From positions 1 to 36,376 of the IMG/VR virus record IMGVR_UViG_3300036759_000183: a stretch of DNA of 36,376 nt; one strand, given 5' to 3'. Made by a program: the position numbers and the translations under genes. Numbering within the stretch: position 1 is the first letter of the stretch; each line of letters opens with the position of its first letter. Under the pieces are notes generated by a model. The model was not told where the DNA came from. It saw nothing but the letters and a program-made list of their open reading frames with translations, and did no database searches. The stretch comes from a virus. Shown in pieces: positions 6,613-14,145 of this stretch.

Positions 6613-7940
6613 AGCAGGGCCGTCCCATCACCTGGAAGGATCGCGCCAAATTTGCTTGGCGGATCCTAACGAAATCCTCTGCGATCGCGCCTTATATTGC
6701 GCGCATGTATGGCAACCGGGCGGTCTGGACGGGAGGCGACTACACTTCACTCGTACAAGCGGGTTTTGTGCGCTGCGGTGATGTCTATTCCTGCATCACC
6801 ACCATCCTGATTGCCGGCCGGCAATTGCGGATCGGTCTCTATCAGGGAACCGAAGACGACAACGAGGAGCTGACCGGTTCAAATTTTCCATTGGCGCAAT
6901 TGATGCGGCGGCCGAACCCCGCGCAATCGCTGGGGGACCTGCTCGAATACACGGTGGGCTATCTGCTCTGCGGCGGCAATTGTTTCCTCGAAGCCGTACG
7001 TCCCTTCACTAGCCGGCCGCCGAATGAACTCTACACGCATCGGCCCGATCTCATCCAGGTTTACCTGACAAACGATGTCGCGACTTCGTCCACACTCATC
7101 GATCACTATGGTTTGATTGGAACGCAGATTCGCTGGTCTCCCGAAGACATGGGCCACGCGAAGCTATTCAATCCGCTTGAGCCCTGGTACGGCATGTCGC
7201 CGCTGCGGGCCGCCGCCTATGGGATTGACACGATCAATGAATCGAAACACGTCCAAAAATCTCTTTTACAAAACTCGGGACGCCCGCCGGGCATTCTGCA
7301 AGCCAAGGCGGATCTGACGCCCGAGCAGCAGGATCAGCTCAAACGCGACCTGCGCGATGAGTATATGGGGAGCGCCGCCGCCGGCACGCCCATGGTGGTG
7401 AGTGGAGATTTTTCCTGGCTGGGCCAGGCGTTTTCGCCCGAGCAGATGCAGGCGCTCGAACTGCGGGGCCTCGAAAAGCGTGACATCGCCGCTATCTTGC
7501 ATGTACCGCCCGAGCTGGTCGGCGATACGCAAAACAAGACCTACAGCAATTACCAAGAGGCGCGGAAGGGTCTCTATACCGAAGCGGTCCTGCCGCTGTG
7601 GGATCTCGTGTGCGGATTCCTGACGCTGTGGCTCTGCCCGCAATTTGGAGAGAATCTTTTCCTGGCGGTCGATCGGGATTCGGTCGACGCCCTGCAGGAA
7701 GATCGCGAAAAGACCTGGAACAGGGTCTTCGGAGCCGTCGATCGCGGTCTCATCGATCGGGATGAAGGACGGCTTGAACTCGGCTATGCAAAGCGCACAG
7801 AGAAAATTGCCGGCCAATTGACCGTAGGCGCGGGGACGGTCTTGCTCGAGGAACTGGCGCTGCCGCCGGACCAGCCGCCGATGGAAGGCGTACCGCCGCC
7901 CCAGTTGTTGAACGGGAAACCGGTCGCGGCCGTGCAATGA
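6609..7940 (+). CDS. portal protein, HK97 family
   Basis: A 443-residue portal forming the dodecameric DNA channel at one capsid vertex. HK97-type signatures include VRCGDVYSCITTI, GNCFLEAVRP, LEPWYGMSPLRAAAYGI, QNSGRPPGILQ and KRDIAAILHVPPELVGD with KTYSNYQEARKGLY. The start overlaps the terL stop (ATGA). The C-terminus is proline-rich (LPPDQPPMEGVPPPQ). Length is normal for the family. Confidence 0.95.
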   Translation: MKQGRPITWKDRAKFAWRILTKSSAIAPYIARMYGNRAVWTGGDYTSLVQAGFVRCGDVYSCITTILIAGRQLRIGLYQGTEDDNEELTGSNFPLAQLMRRPNPAQSLGDLLEYTVGYLLCGGNCFLEAVRPFTSRPPNELYTHRPDLIQVYLTNDVATSSTLIDHYGLIGTQIRWSPEDMGHAKLFNPLEPWYGMSPLRAAAYGIDTINESKHVQKSLLQNSGRPPGILQAKADLTPEQQDQLKRDLRDEYMGSAAAGTPMVVSGDFSWLGQAFSPEQMQALELRGLEKRDIAAILHVPPELVGDTQNKTYSNYQEARKGLYTEAVLPLWDLVCGFLTLWLCPQFGENLFLAVDRDSVDALQEDREKTWNRVFGAVDRGLIDRDEGRLELGYAKRTEKIAGQLTVGAGTVLLEELALPPDQPPMEGVPPPQLLNGKPVAAVQ

Positions 7941-8134
7941 TGCTGGTGACAGACTGGAGCGCCATCGCCGCCGCGGCCTACGAAGCCTACGGTCAAGTGA
8001 CCGATCACAAGAACTATCAGCAATTGCCGATGCCCGAGTGGGAACAGTTGCCGCCGCGGATCCAGGAAGCCTGGCAGGAAGCGGTGAAGGAAGCCGTACG
8101 TCTGGTCCAGGAAGCGGAGCCGAAGAATGACTAG
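7937..8134 (+). CDS. small conserved phage protein between portal and gpF
   Basis: A 65-residue protein (MMLVTDWSAIAAAAYEAYG... LPPRIQEAWQEAVKEAV). Small proteins with this pattern (AAYEAYG, W..LP..IQEAW) are common in phages and have no known role. The start overlaps the portal stop, and the stop overlaps the next start. An alternative ATG lies one codon downstream. Confidence 0.7.
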   Translation: MMLVTDWSAIAAAAYEAYGQVTDHKNYQQLPMPEWEQLPPRIQEAWQEAVKEAVRLVQEAEPKND

Positions 8135-8891
8135 CCTGCGTACGGGTCGGGCCCGGGGCCGCTACTGGCAACAGATCGATCGCCGGCGTAAGGTCTGGGT
8201 ACACCGCGGAGCTGCCAAAGCCGCTGAGCGCTTTGGGCAGGAAGGCCAGTATGTAACGTATGTTTTTTATCGGGCGGGCGTCGAGGCAGCCTTGACGGCG
8301 GTCACAGCACATGCGCCGCAATGGCTCGACTATTACGCCAAGCTCTATCACGGTGTCGCGGGCGAGTTCGGCGAACACATTCTGGGTCAGATCGAGGCCG
8401 CAAAGTCACACTCGAAAAGCGTCAGTGACCTGTTTCGCTCGGCAGTAAATAGCTGGCTGGTCCGGCACGGAGCGCGGCGCGTGAACGATTTGACAGCTAC
8501 CAGCCGGGAGGTACTGGCGAACGATCTGGCGCAGGGAACCGCGGCGAACGAAAGCATCCCGCAGCTCGCCGGCCGGATTCAGGGCCGCTACAACGATTGG
8601 TCCCAAACGCGGGCGCGCACGATTGCCCGCACGGAAGTGATCGCGGCTTCGAATCTGGGTAGCTATGAAGCCGCGCGGGCCTCCGGGATCCCGCTCGATA
8701 AGGTTTGGGTGGCGACCAACGACGATCGGACACGGCCGGCGCATGCGGCCGCCGACGGCCAGAAACAACATCTGGATGAATTCTTTCTCGTCGAGGGCGA
8801 GCAGTTGCTGTGGCCGGGGGATAGTTCACATGGAGCGACCCCCGACAATACGATCAACTGCCGGTGTACGGTGGGCTATCAGGCGGCTTGA
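8127..8891 (+). CDS. minor head protein, Mu gpF-like (SPP1 gp7-like)
   Basis: A 254-residue head morphogenesis protein. The C-terminal Mu gpF domain is clear: RARTIARTEVIAASN, DKVWVATNDDRTRPAHAAADGQ and the closing PDNTINCRCTVGY motif. Proteins of this family sit inside the capsid near the portal and are encoded right after it, as here. The N-terminal 130 residues are less conserved. The start overlaps the preceding frame by 8 bases. Confidence 0.92.
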   Translation: MTSLRTGRARGRYWQQIDRRRKVWVHRGAAKAAERFGQEGQYVTYVFYRAGVEAALTAVTAHAPQWLDYYAKLYHGVAGEFGEHILGQIEAAKSHSKSVSDLFRSAVNSWLVRHGARRVNDLTATSREVLANDLAQGTAANESIPQLAGRIQGRYNDWSQTRARTIARTEVIAASNLGSYEAARASGIPLDKVWVATNDDRTRPAHAAADGQKQHLDEFFLVEGEQLLWPGDSSHGATPDNTINCRCTVGYQAA

Positions 8892-8916
8892 CGTAATTAA
8901 TAATTATCGGAAGCGG

Positions 8917-9126
8917 CTATTCGTTCGGACGATTGACGGATTCCGAAAACTGTTGTAACGAGTCCTGTAATTTTTTGAGCAATTGCCGGATAGCGAGGGG
9001 ACTCTCAGAACCAATCGGCAGATGCAAGGCGGGCTGCAAGGCCAGAATCGTTTCGAGAGACTTCAAAATAATGCGCCATTCGGAAACGGCAAGGACCGCG
9101 ATGAGTTTTTCGTCACTCGGGGGCAT
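8917..9126 (-). CDS. small antisense-strand protein, paralog of the next gene
   Basis: A 69-residue minus-strand protein within the plus-strand head operon. It starts MPPSDEKLIAVLAVSEWRII, which parallels the neighbour at 9130-9306 (MPPETKINIPLSLREWSQIL): both have MPP, a K, hydrophobic residues, then (S/R)EW..IL..L. The shared pattern argues that both are real and arose by duplication. A GAGG stretch precedes the ATG by about 8 bases. Function is unknown; an oligomeric helical protein is likely. Confidence 0.6.
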   Translation of the reverse strand: MPPSDEKLIAVLAVSEWRIILKSLETILALQPALHLPIGSESPLAIRQLLKKLQDSLQQFSESVNRPNE

Positions 9127-9129
9127 TTC

Positions 9130-9306
9130 TCAATCCTCGTCGATCTTCACTTCTGCCGGAATCTTTTCAGAATCCAGGTCCAACAGTTGAAGCGTCCCGG
9201 CGATCTTCGCGTGCAGATCGAAAGAGCCCACACGATGCAGCGCCATGAGAATCTGGCTCCACTCTCTGAGCGACAGGGGAATATTGATTTTCGTCTCAGG
9301 CGGCAT
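9130..9306 (-). CDS. 58-residue antisense-strand protein, paralog of previous
   Basis: A minus-strand frame of 58 codons that ends 3 bases before the start of its paralog at 9126. It reads MPPETKINIPLSLREWSQIL and ends with an acidic tail (PAEVKIDED). AGAGGG lies just before its ATG. The two genes form a mini-operon transcribed against the head genes. Such inserted opposite-strand genes in a morphogenesis block are often morons expressed from the prophage; that is inference. Confidence 0.55.
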   Translation of the reverse strand: MPPETKINIPLSLREWSQILMALHRVGSFDLHAKIAGTLQLLDLDSEKIPAEVKIDED

Positions 9307-9390
9307 CCCTCTGATTATCAGGCTAAATTTTTGATTTGACGGCGCCGCTGTATTTGCTTTTTTGGTCCTGGAGTTTCTAAGACTCGCGTT

Positions 9391-9468
9391 GTGGTTGCAC
9401 TGATCATCACGGCGATTCTCATCTTTCTGGTTCTCATATGGGTGCTCTGGAGCTTAGGAAAGTTATGA
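9391..9468 (+). CDS. single-helix membrane micropeptide
   Basis: A 25-residue frame from GTG at 9391: VVALIITAILIFLVLIWVLW then SLGKL. It is almost entirely a membrane helix. Its stop overlaps the ATG of the next gene at 9465 as ATGA, the coupling used throughout this operon, which is the main support. The frame is open upstream to 9340 without a better start. It could be a holin-like or signal-anchor peptide, or chance. Confidence 0.35.
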   Translation: MVALIITAILIFLVLIWVLWSLGKL

Positions 9469-9707
9469 TCCGGCGTCGCTTTCTCTGGCTCTTGTCCGCA
9501 TGGCCAGCCGAGGCCGGACTACTCGATTGGCGCATTCATGAAATGGCCCGCCATGTGTGCGCGAACGGTCCGGTCATGATGCTGATTGTCACAGGCCGGC
9601 TCTGGAGATTGACCGATAGAGAGCGCGAATTCCTAGATCAGGCTGCGCAGGAGATGAACAACCTGGAGAGGCCCGCGGCCGGAAAGCGCTTTCCGGCGAA
9701 GGAGTAA
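9465..9707 (+). CDS. small hypothetical protein before the protease
   Basis: An 80-residue protein from the ATG at 9465, chosen because it overlaps the micropeptide stop; an ATG at 9438 in the same frame would add nine residues. It has basic N-terminal residues (MIRRRFLWLL), a mildly hydrophobic centre and a charged C-terminus (DREREFLDQAAQEMNNLE). No family is recognised. It ends 6 bases before the prohead protease. Confidence 0.5.
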   Translation: MIRRRFLWLLSAWPAEAGLLDWRIHEMARHVCANGPVMMLIVTGRLWRLTDREREFLDQAAQEMNNLERPAAGKRFPAKE

Positions 9708-9713
9708 CACGCG

Positions 9714-10358
9714 ATGCTGCACAAAGCGTTTTGGTTTGAAATCAAACAGACCTCCGACGAAGGAAAGATTCTCGGGTATGCCTCGACGTTTAACAATGTC
9801 GACGAGCAAGGGGATGTCGTGCGGCCGGGTGCCTTTCTCGATACGATTGCCGCGACCGGCGGCCAGGTGCCGATGCTCTGGCAACACCGCACCGCCGAGC
9901 CGATCGGCAAGACTACATCGCTTCAGGAAAACACCAACGGCCTTCTGATGGAGGGCGAGCTTCTCATGACCCTGCAGCGCGCCCAGGAAGCACTGTTGCT
10001 CATCAAAGAAGGCATCGTCAAGGGCCTTTCCATCGGCTACGACCCAACCAAATATGCCTATCTCGAAGACGGAGTCCGGGAACTGCTCGGCATCAAGCTC
10101 TATGAGATTTCGCCGGTGACCTTTCCGGCCAACGAACAGGCGCAGATTCTTTCTGCCAAAGATCTGAGAACCATACGGGATTGGGAAAGCTTCTTGCGGG
10201 ACGCGGGGCTTCCTACTGCCTTGGCCAAAGCGCTACTGGCCGAGGGCTATGGCGGTATTCAAAAGCACACGCGGGACGCTGTGCCGGCGGATATCGCGAA
10301 GGCAATTGAAGCGCACTTACTCGACATCAGCATGGAGGCTATCTATGGACTACAGTGA
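9714..10358 (+). CDS. HK97-type prohead protease
   Basis: A 214-residue serine protease (peptidase family U35/S78) that trims the capsid scaffold during head maturation. Signatures: GYASTFNNVDEQGDVVRPGAF, PMLWQHR with the catalytic H58, IVKGLSIGY with S106, and YEISPVTFPANEQA. The C-terminal helical tail (about 150-214) is probably removed by self-cleavage. The ATG at 9714 precedes the domain directly. The end overlaps the capsid start. Confidence 0.95.
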   Translation: MLHKAFWFEIKQTSDEGKILGYASTFNNVDEQGDVVRPGAFLDTIAATGGQVPMLWQHRTAEPIGKTTSLQENTNGLLMEGELLMTLQRAQEALLLIKEGIVKGLSIGYDPTKYAYLEDGVRELLGIKLYEISPVTFPANEQAQILSAKDLRTIRDWESFLRDAGLPTALAKALLAEGYGGIQKHTRDAVPADIAKAIEAHLLDISMEAIYGLQ

Positions 10359-11859
10359 GCTGACCCGACTACTCGATCAGCACAAGCAATCAATCACCAC
10401 CCAATTAACGGAAACCAAGCAGGCCCTGCAGGAGATCAAGGCCAAGGGTTATCTCGATCCGGAGACAAAGGAGAAGCTCATCAAGCTCGAGGCGAAGGGT
10501 GAGGAAATCGGCAACGCCTATAAGGATTTTCGCGAAAAAGACTTCAAGACGCTGCAGGACGAAAACAAGCAGATGCGCAAGGACCTTGACGAGGTTGCGA
10601 CGCGCTTGAACCGGAAATCGATTCCCGGCGCTCCGGGTTTTGAGGGAATGAAGACCTACGGGGAAGCCTTCACGGACAGTTCGGTCTTCAAGGAATGGCA
10701 TAAGCGCGGCAAGCAAGGCCCGGTCAGTGTGGAGTTCGCCAAGGGTCATTTCCAAATCGGTGTACCGTTTACGCCCGGAGTGAAAGCCGATGGCACGGCT
10801 GGCGGTGGAGTCACTATCACGCCAGGGACTTCCGGGGCGCCGGGGGCTCCGGCACTGCAAGCCGCTCCCGCCTATGGCCCACAACCCGTTCCGTCACTTT
10901 TTCCGAGCGGCCAGTGGTTTCCGGTGGCGCCTACGCTCGTGCCCGGTATCCAGCGCCCGCCCGATTGGACACCAACGATGCGCTCGATTATTCCCAGCGC
11001 ACCCACCTCGAGCGACTCCATCCGCTACTTGCGGGAGAAAGCGCCGTATGATTACTCGACCTACACCGCCGACTATCAGGTCCAGTACGGCGACAAAAAG
11101 AAGCTGTCGACGCTCGCCTATGAAGTGATGGCATTGCCCGTCGTCACAATCGCCCACTACATCAAGGTCCCAACCCAAATGCTCGATGATGCTCCCATGC
11201 TGGCCGGCGATATCAATAACCGGTTGCTTATCGGCATCGATCGCAAGGAAGACTACGAGATCCTCTACGGCGACGGCGCGGCCGGGCATCTCTACGGCAT
11301 CGTGCCGCAGGCGACTCCGTTCGACAAAGCCGCCTTTGATGCGGCAGTGACAAACGCCACCGCGATTGACTATTTCGCCGGCATGCTGATGCAGCTCGCC
11401 GCCGGGCGTTACGTCGCAACAGCCGCCGTCGTCAGCAACTCCGCCTGGTGGAATATGGCGCTCATGAAAAACGCCATGGGGATGTATATTCTGGGCGGCC
11501 CGCAGGCGACCACGCCTCTTTCTCTGTGGGGAACGCGCGTGGTGCTGAACCCGATGATGAATCCGGGCAGCGCCCTGGTCGGTGACTTCGCAACCGGCGC
11601 CGAGATCTTCGACCGCATGACGGCGAATATCCAGGTCGCGAATCAAAACGAGGACGACTTCATTCGAAACCTGGTCACCATCCGCGCCGAAGAGCGGCTG
11701 GCATTGGCGGTCTTTCTGCCCGACGCTTTTGTGTATAACGCCGGCCTCTCCTCGCAGACGGTTTCAGCCTTTGGGCAGCAACTACCCAAGCCACCGCACG
11801 CCGATCACGAATCCGATGCCTCACGCACAGCGGAACCGGCGAAGCCAACAAGAAAATAA
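10345..11859 (+). CDS. major capsid protein, HK97 fold with N-terminal scaffold
   Basis: A 504-residue capsid subunit. Residues 1-90 form a coiled-coil delta domain (LTRLLDQHKQSITTQ...) that acts as scaffold and is cut away by the upstream protease. The HK97 core follows, with signatures such as VTIAHYIKVPTQMLDDAPML, LIGIDRKEDYEILYGDG and VLNPMMNPGSALVGDF. Between them lies an unusual Pro/Gly/Ala-rich stretch (about 150-215). The start has GGAGG 6 bases upstream. The C-terminal tail is polar (HADHESDASRTAEPAKPTRK). Confidence 0.95.
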   Translation: MDYSELTRLLDQHKQSITTQLTETKQALQEIKAKGYLDPETKEKLIKLEAKGEEIGNAYKDFREKDFKTLQDENKQMRKDLDEVATRLNRKSIPGAPGFEGMKTYGEAFTDSSVFKEWHKRGKQGPVSVEFAKGHFQIGVPFTPGVKADGTAGGGVTITPGTSGAPGAPALQAAPAYGPQPVPSLFPSGQWFPVAPTLVPGIQRPPDWTPTMRSIIPSAPTSSDSIRYLREKAPYDYSTYTADYQVQYGDKKKLSTLAYEVMALPVVTIAHYIKVPTQMLDDAPMLAGDINNRLLIGIDRKEDYEILYGDGAAGHLYGIVPQATPFDKAAFDAAVTNATAIDYFAGMLMQLAAGRYVATAAVVSNSAWWNMALMKNAMGMYILGGPQATTPLSLWGTRVVLNPMMNPGSALVGDFATGAEIFDRMTANIQVANQNEDDFIRNLVTIRAEERLALAVFLPDAFVYNAGLSSQTVSAFGQQLPKPPHADHESDASRTAEPAKPTRK

Positions 11860-11879
11860 CTTACGTCGCATAGACGAAG

Positions 11880-11937
11880 AGGGCGGAGCTGTATGAAAAA
11901 ACCTCCAAAACGAACCATCTCGCTCCGCCCTTCTTTC
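11880..11937 (+). terminator. terminator-like hairpin after the capsid gene
   Basis: A perfect 10-bp inverted repeat, AGGGCGGAGC (11880-11889) and GCTCCGCCCT (11922-11931), encloses a 32-base loop and is followed by TCTTTCT. It starts 20 bases after the capsid stop. A partial terminator here would let capsid mRNA outnumber tail mRNA. The loop is long, so it may instead be an mRNA-stabilising end. Confidence 0.6.
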
Positions 11938-11952
11938 TCGGAAAGGAACGCC

Positions 11953-12180
11953 ATGAAAACCGATTACACAAACAAGGGAAACGCGCCGCACGAAACAAAG
12001 CAGCCGAAGCCGGATCCCAAACCCGAACCAAAACCCGAGCCCGAACCGAAACCCGAAAAGGAACCCGATGCTCCAGGACGTGAAGGTGACGACGCCGGCG
12101 GCGATCCCGCTGACGCTGGACGATCTGAAACTGAACGCGCGGGTGAACGGCCAGCCGGACGCGACGCTGTTAACCGATAA
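11953..12180 (+). CDS. Lys/Pro/Glu-repeat small protein
   Basis: A 75-residue low-complexity protein. Residues about 14-40 are a KPEPKPEPEPKPEKEP-type repeat, followed by an Asp/Gly/Arg-rich tail. GGAAAGGA lies just before the ATG at 11953; an ATG at 11893 within the hairpin loop would extend it. The last 113 bases overlap the connector gene in another frame, so the tail may not be under coding selection. It could be a capsid-associated linker or not expressed. Confidence 0.45.
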   Translation: MKTDYTNKGNAPHETKQPKPDPKPEPKPEPEPKPEKEPDAPGREGDDAGGDPADAGRSETERAGERPAGRDAVNR

Positions 12181-12712
12181 GGCCGCGGCGGCGGTGGCTG
12201 CATGCGAGCGGTATACCTCGCGGCCTCCCTATCGCCAATCCTACGAGGCCTTCTACGACTGTGATGCGCAGGAGCGCATTTTGAAGGTTCCACGCTGGCC
12301 GCTGACGAAAATCCTCGCCTTTGAGCTGCAAGCGAGCGATGGAACCTGGAGCCAAATGGCTTCCGGAACGTATCAACTCCTGGGCGCGCGCATCTATCTT
12401 TACCCCAGCGGCCTGGCGCTCAATGATGCTTTTATCCGCAACCTGACGCCCTTTGATCTGAGTTACCGCGATGGCGGATTGGCGGAGGGAAGCCAGGCGC
12501 ATTTCTACTACCGGATTCAGTTTGAAGCGGGCTATGACCAGATCGAGAACCCCATGCCCGGTAACATGCTGCAGGGCATTTATCAATTGACGAGCTGGCT
12601 CTATGACCACCGCGACGGCGAGGCCTCGGATCCGAGTCCCGAGAATGTGGTGAATAATCTGCCGCCCACGGTGCGGACGCTCTGGTATCCGCTGCGCGTG
12701 CAATGGCTCTGA
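12068..12712 (+). CDS. head-tail connector, HK97 gp6-like
   Basis: A 214-residue connector adaptor that forms the ring under the portal. The N-terminus (AIPLTLDDLKLNARVN... DATLLTDKAAAAVAACERYT) is the typical helical gp6/Phage_connect start. The Trp/Tyr-rich C-terminal half contains IYQLTSWLYDHRDGE. The start codon at 12068 lies inside the preceding low-complexity frame; the conserved region begins within ten residues of it. Confidence 0.85.
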   Translation: MLQDVKVTTPAAIPLTLDDLKLNARVNGQPDATLLTDKAAAAVAACERYTSRPPYRQSYEAFYDCDAQERILKVPRWPLTKILAFELQASDGTWSQMASGTYQLLGARIYLYPSGLALNDAFIRNLTPFDLSYRDGGLAEGSQAHFYYRIQFEAGYDQIENPMPGNMLQGIYQLTSWLYDHRDGEASDPSPENVVNNLPPTVRTLWYPLRVQWL

Positions 12713-12975
12713 AGGGACAGTTAACGGGAGACGAACGGGCTGCTGTGCAAGCCCTGCGCGACGTTGCGGACGGGAGGATCTCCTACCGCGAAGGAAAACG
12801 CCGTTTCGAAGGGAACCCAAGAAAGCTGCTCACGTTATCGGGAGCCATGCGTATTCTCGGCGAGGCTGCTCTCTTGATCGTCGCCTGGCAGAACGCACAC
12901 TGGTCGGTGGCGACGATTCTGACCCTCGTGACCATTCAAATAGAACTGATGGTGCGGTTTGGCGAGCGTCCTTGA
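12703..12975 (+). CDS. small membrane-associated hypothetical protein
   Basis: A 90-residue protein whose ATG overlaps the connector stop. A charged N-terminal half (TGDERAAVQALRDVADGRIS) precedes one or two hydrophobic helices (about 44-82; GEAALLIVAW, ATILTLVTIQIELMV). It lies between two head-completion genes, an odd place for a membrane protein. The hydrophobic stretch may instead be buried. Confidence 0.5.
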   Translation: MALKGQLTGDERAAVQALRDVADGRISYREGKRRFEGNPRKLLTLSGAMRILGEAALLIVAWQNAHWSVATILTLVTIQIELMVRFGERP

Positions 12976-13351
12976 AGCGTCCGAGTTGCGTGATACGGCG
13001 GTTTTCTATCAGCGCCAGGCGGTCGATGATGGCGCCGGCGGTCAGGTCGAAACCTGGGCGGAATTTCATCGCGATTGGGCCAAAATTACCCCGCAAGCGC
13101 TGCCGGAGCGCTATGCCGGCGAGCAGATGGCGATTGAGGCGACCTACAAAATCGAAATCCGGCGGCCGCCCATGGGAATCACGCATCAGAACCGGGTGGA
13201 ATTGCCCGAAATCGTCGACGCGAATCCGGATGGCAGCCCGAATCTGCTGGACATTCGCAGCGTGGTCTGGGGCTTGACCCAATTCACGATTCAGGCGGAT
13301 CAAATCGCGCGTGGAAGAAACGGTACAAGTACAAGGGCTGCCCGAAATTAA
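12959..13351 (+). CDS. head-tail joining (head closure) protein
   Basis: A 130-residue stopper protein of the SPP1 gp16/HK97 gp7 type. The signature is DTAVFYQRQAVDDGAGGQVETW, then WAKITPQALPERY, matching the Phage_H_T_join pattern. It is a beta-barrel ring that closes the filled head. The start is a TTG at 12959 overlapping the preceding stop region. The next gene starts within its 3' end. Confidence 0.85.
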   Translation: MASVLEASELRDTAVFYQRQAVDDGAGGQVETWAEFHRDWAKITPQALPERYAGEQMAIEATYKIEIRRPPMGITHQNRVELPEIVDANPDGSPNLLDIRSVVWGLTQFTIQADQIARGRNGTSTRAARN

Positions 13352-13667
13352 GGCGACCTGGGACAACCTGCGCGGTTGGCCCGACTGGATCCGCCGTGAG
13401 TTTACCGTCACCGCTTTCGACATCCAGGCGCGTGCCCAGCGCGCCGCGCCCGTTCGCACCGGGCGGTTGCGGGCTTCGATTGCGGTGATCAACAATCCAC
13501 CGCAAGGCGGCGTGGTCGGGGTGGGTGTGAACGTGAATTACGCGGGCTTTGTCGAATACGGAACACGGCATATGCGGCCGCGGCCCTACTTCTGGCCCTC
13601 CGTCGATCTCGCGATGGAAAATTTCTACGCGCGCCTCGCCACGCTCATCGGTGGAAGGGCGGCATGA
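13311..13667 (+). CDS. HK97 gp10-like tail completion protein
   Basis: A 118-residue neck/tail protein. The signature is AQRAAPVRTGRLRASIAV, then NYAGFVEYGTRHMRPRPYFWP, which is diagnostic of the HK97 gp10 family. A GTG at 13311 starts it inside the previous gene. It joins the head-completion and tail genes in the normal order. Confidence 0.9.
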   Translation: MEETVQVQGLPEIKATWDNLRGWPDWIRREFTVTAFDIQARAQRAAPVRTGRLRASIAVINNPPQGGVVGVGVNVNYAGFVEYGTRHMRPRPYFWPSVDLAMENFYARLATLIGGRAA

Positions 13668-13710
13668 ACCCGCGCTTCCCAGCGAGGCGAAGACGCAAAG
13701 AATGAGCCCG
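13664..13710 (+). repeat. interspersed gene-junction repeat, copy A
   Basis: The element ATGAACCCGCGCTTCCCAGC then GAGGCGAAGACGCAAAG lies between the gp10-like gene and the tail terminator and includes the ATG of the latter. It matches copies at 15704 and 19583. GAGGCGAAG may act as a ribosome site. Confidence 0.7.
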
Positions 13711-14124
13711 GATCTCTTCGATATCCAGGTGGCCCTGGTCGAACGCATGCGCAACGAAAGCCTGCTCATGAGCCGCGTCTCGGGCGTGTATGACTATGTG
13801 CCCGACGACGCCCAGTATCCCTATGTCGTCGTCGATCAACTGAATGCCGTTCGCGATGGGATGATTTCGCAGAGTTCCTCTCTCTCGATCCAGCAGCTCC
13901 TGACGGCGCTTTCTACCGACGATGCGAGCGAAAAGGGATTCCGCCAGGTGCGCGAGATCGGCTCGTGCCTGATTGCGCTGTTCGAAGCCAGGCCCCTCAT
14001 TGTGACGGGTTGGGCCAGTGGTCTGAAGCGCCAACTCCAGACCGCTATCGCAGCGGCCTCCATCCGCCGGGTAGACGACAAGCTTCGCGCGGCCTTGGTG
14101 ACCGTGCAGATCTTCGGTTTTTAA
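13702..14124 (+). CDS. tail terminator-like protein (DUF3168-type)
   Basis: A 140-residue protein (MSPDLFDIQVALVERMRNES... YPYVVVDQL) at the position of the tail terminator/completion protein that caps the tail tube. The pattern of a short N-terminal helix, a YVVVDQ strand, and a C-terminal strand ending the protein (LRAALVTVQIFGF) fits the DUF3168/gpU-like group. The start was chosen at 13702, after the repeated leader GAGGCGAAG. Confidence 0.7.
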   Translation: MSPDLFDIQVALVERMRNESLLMSRVSGVYDYVPDDAQYPYVVVDQLNAVRDGMISQSSSLSIQQLLTALSTDDASEKGFRQVREIGSCLIALFEARPLIVTGWASGLKRQLQTAIAAASIRRVDDKLRAALVTVQIFGF

Positions 14125-14145
14125 CGCAGAAAGGAAGGGTTTTCT

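Noticed and set aside
7266-8378. Long minus-strand frame opposite portal and gpF genes (370 codons)
   Set aside because: Arg/Pro/Ser-rich shadow over two well-supported genes, with no domain.
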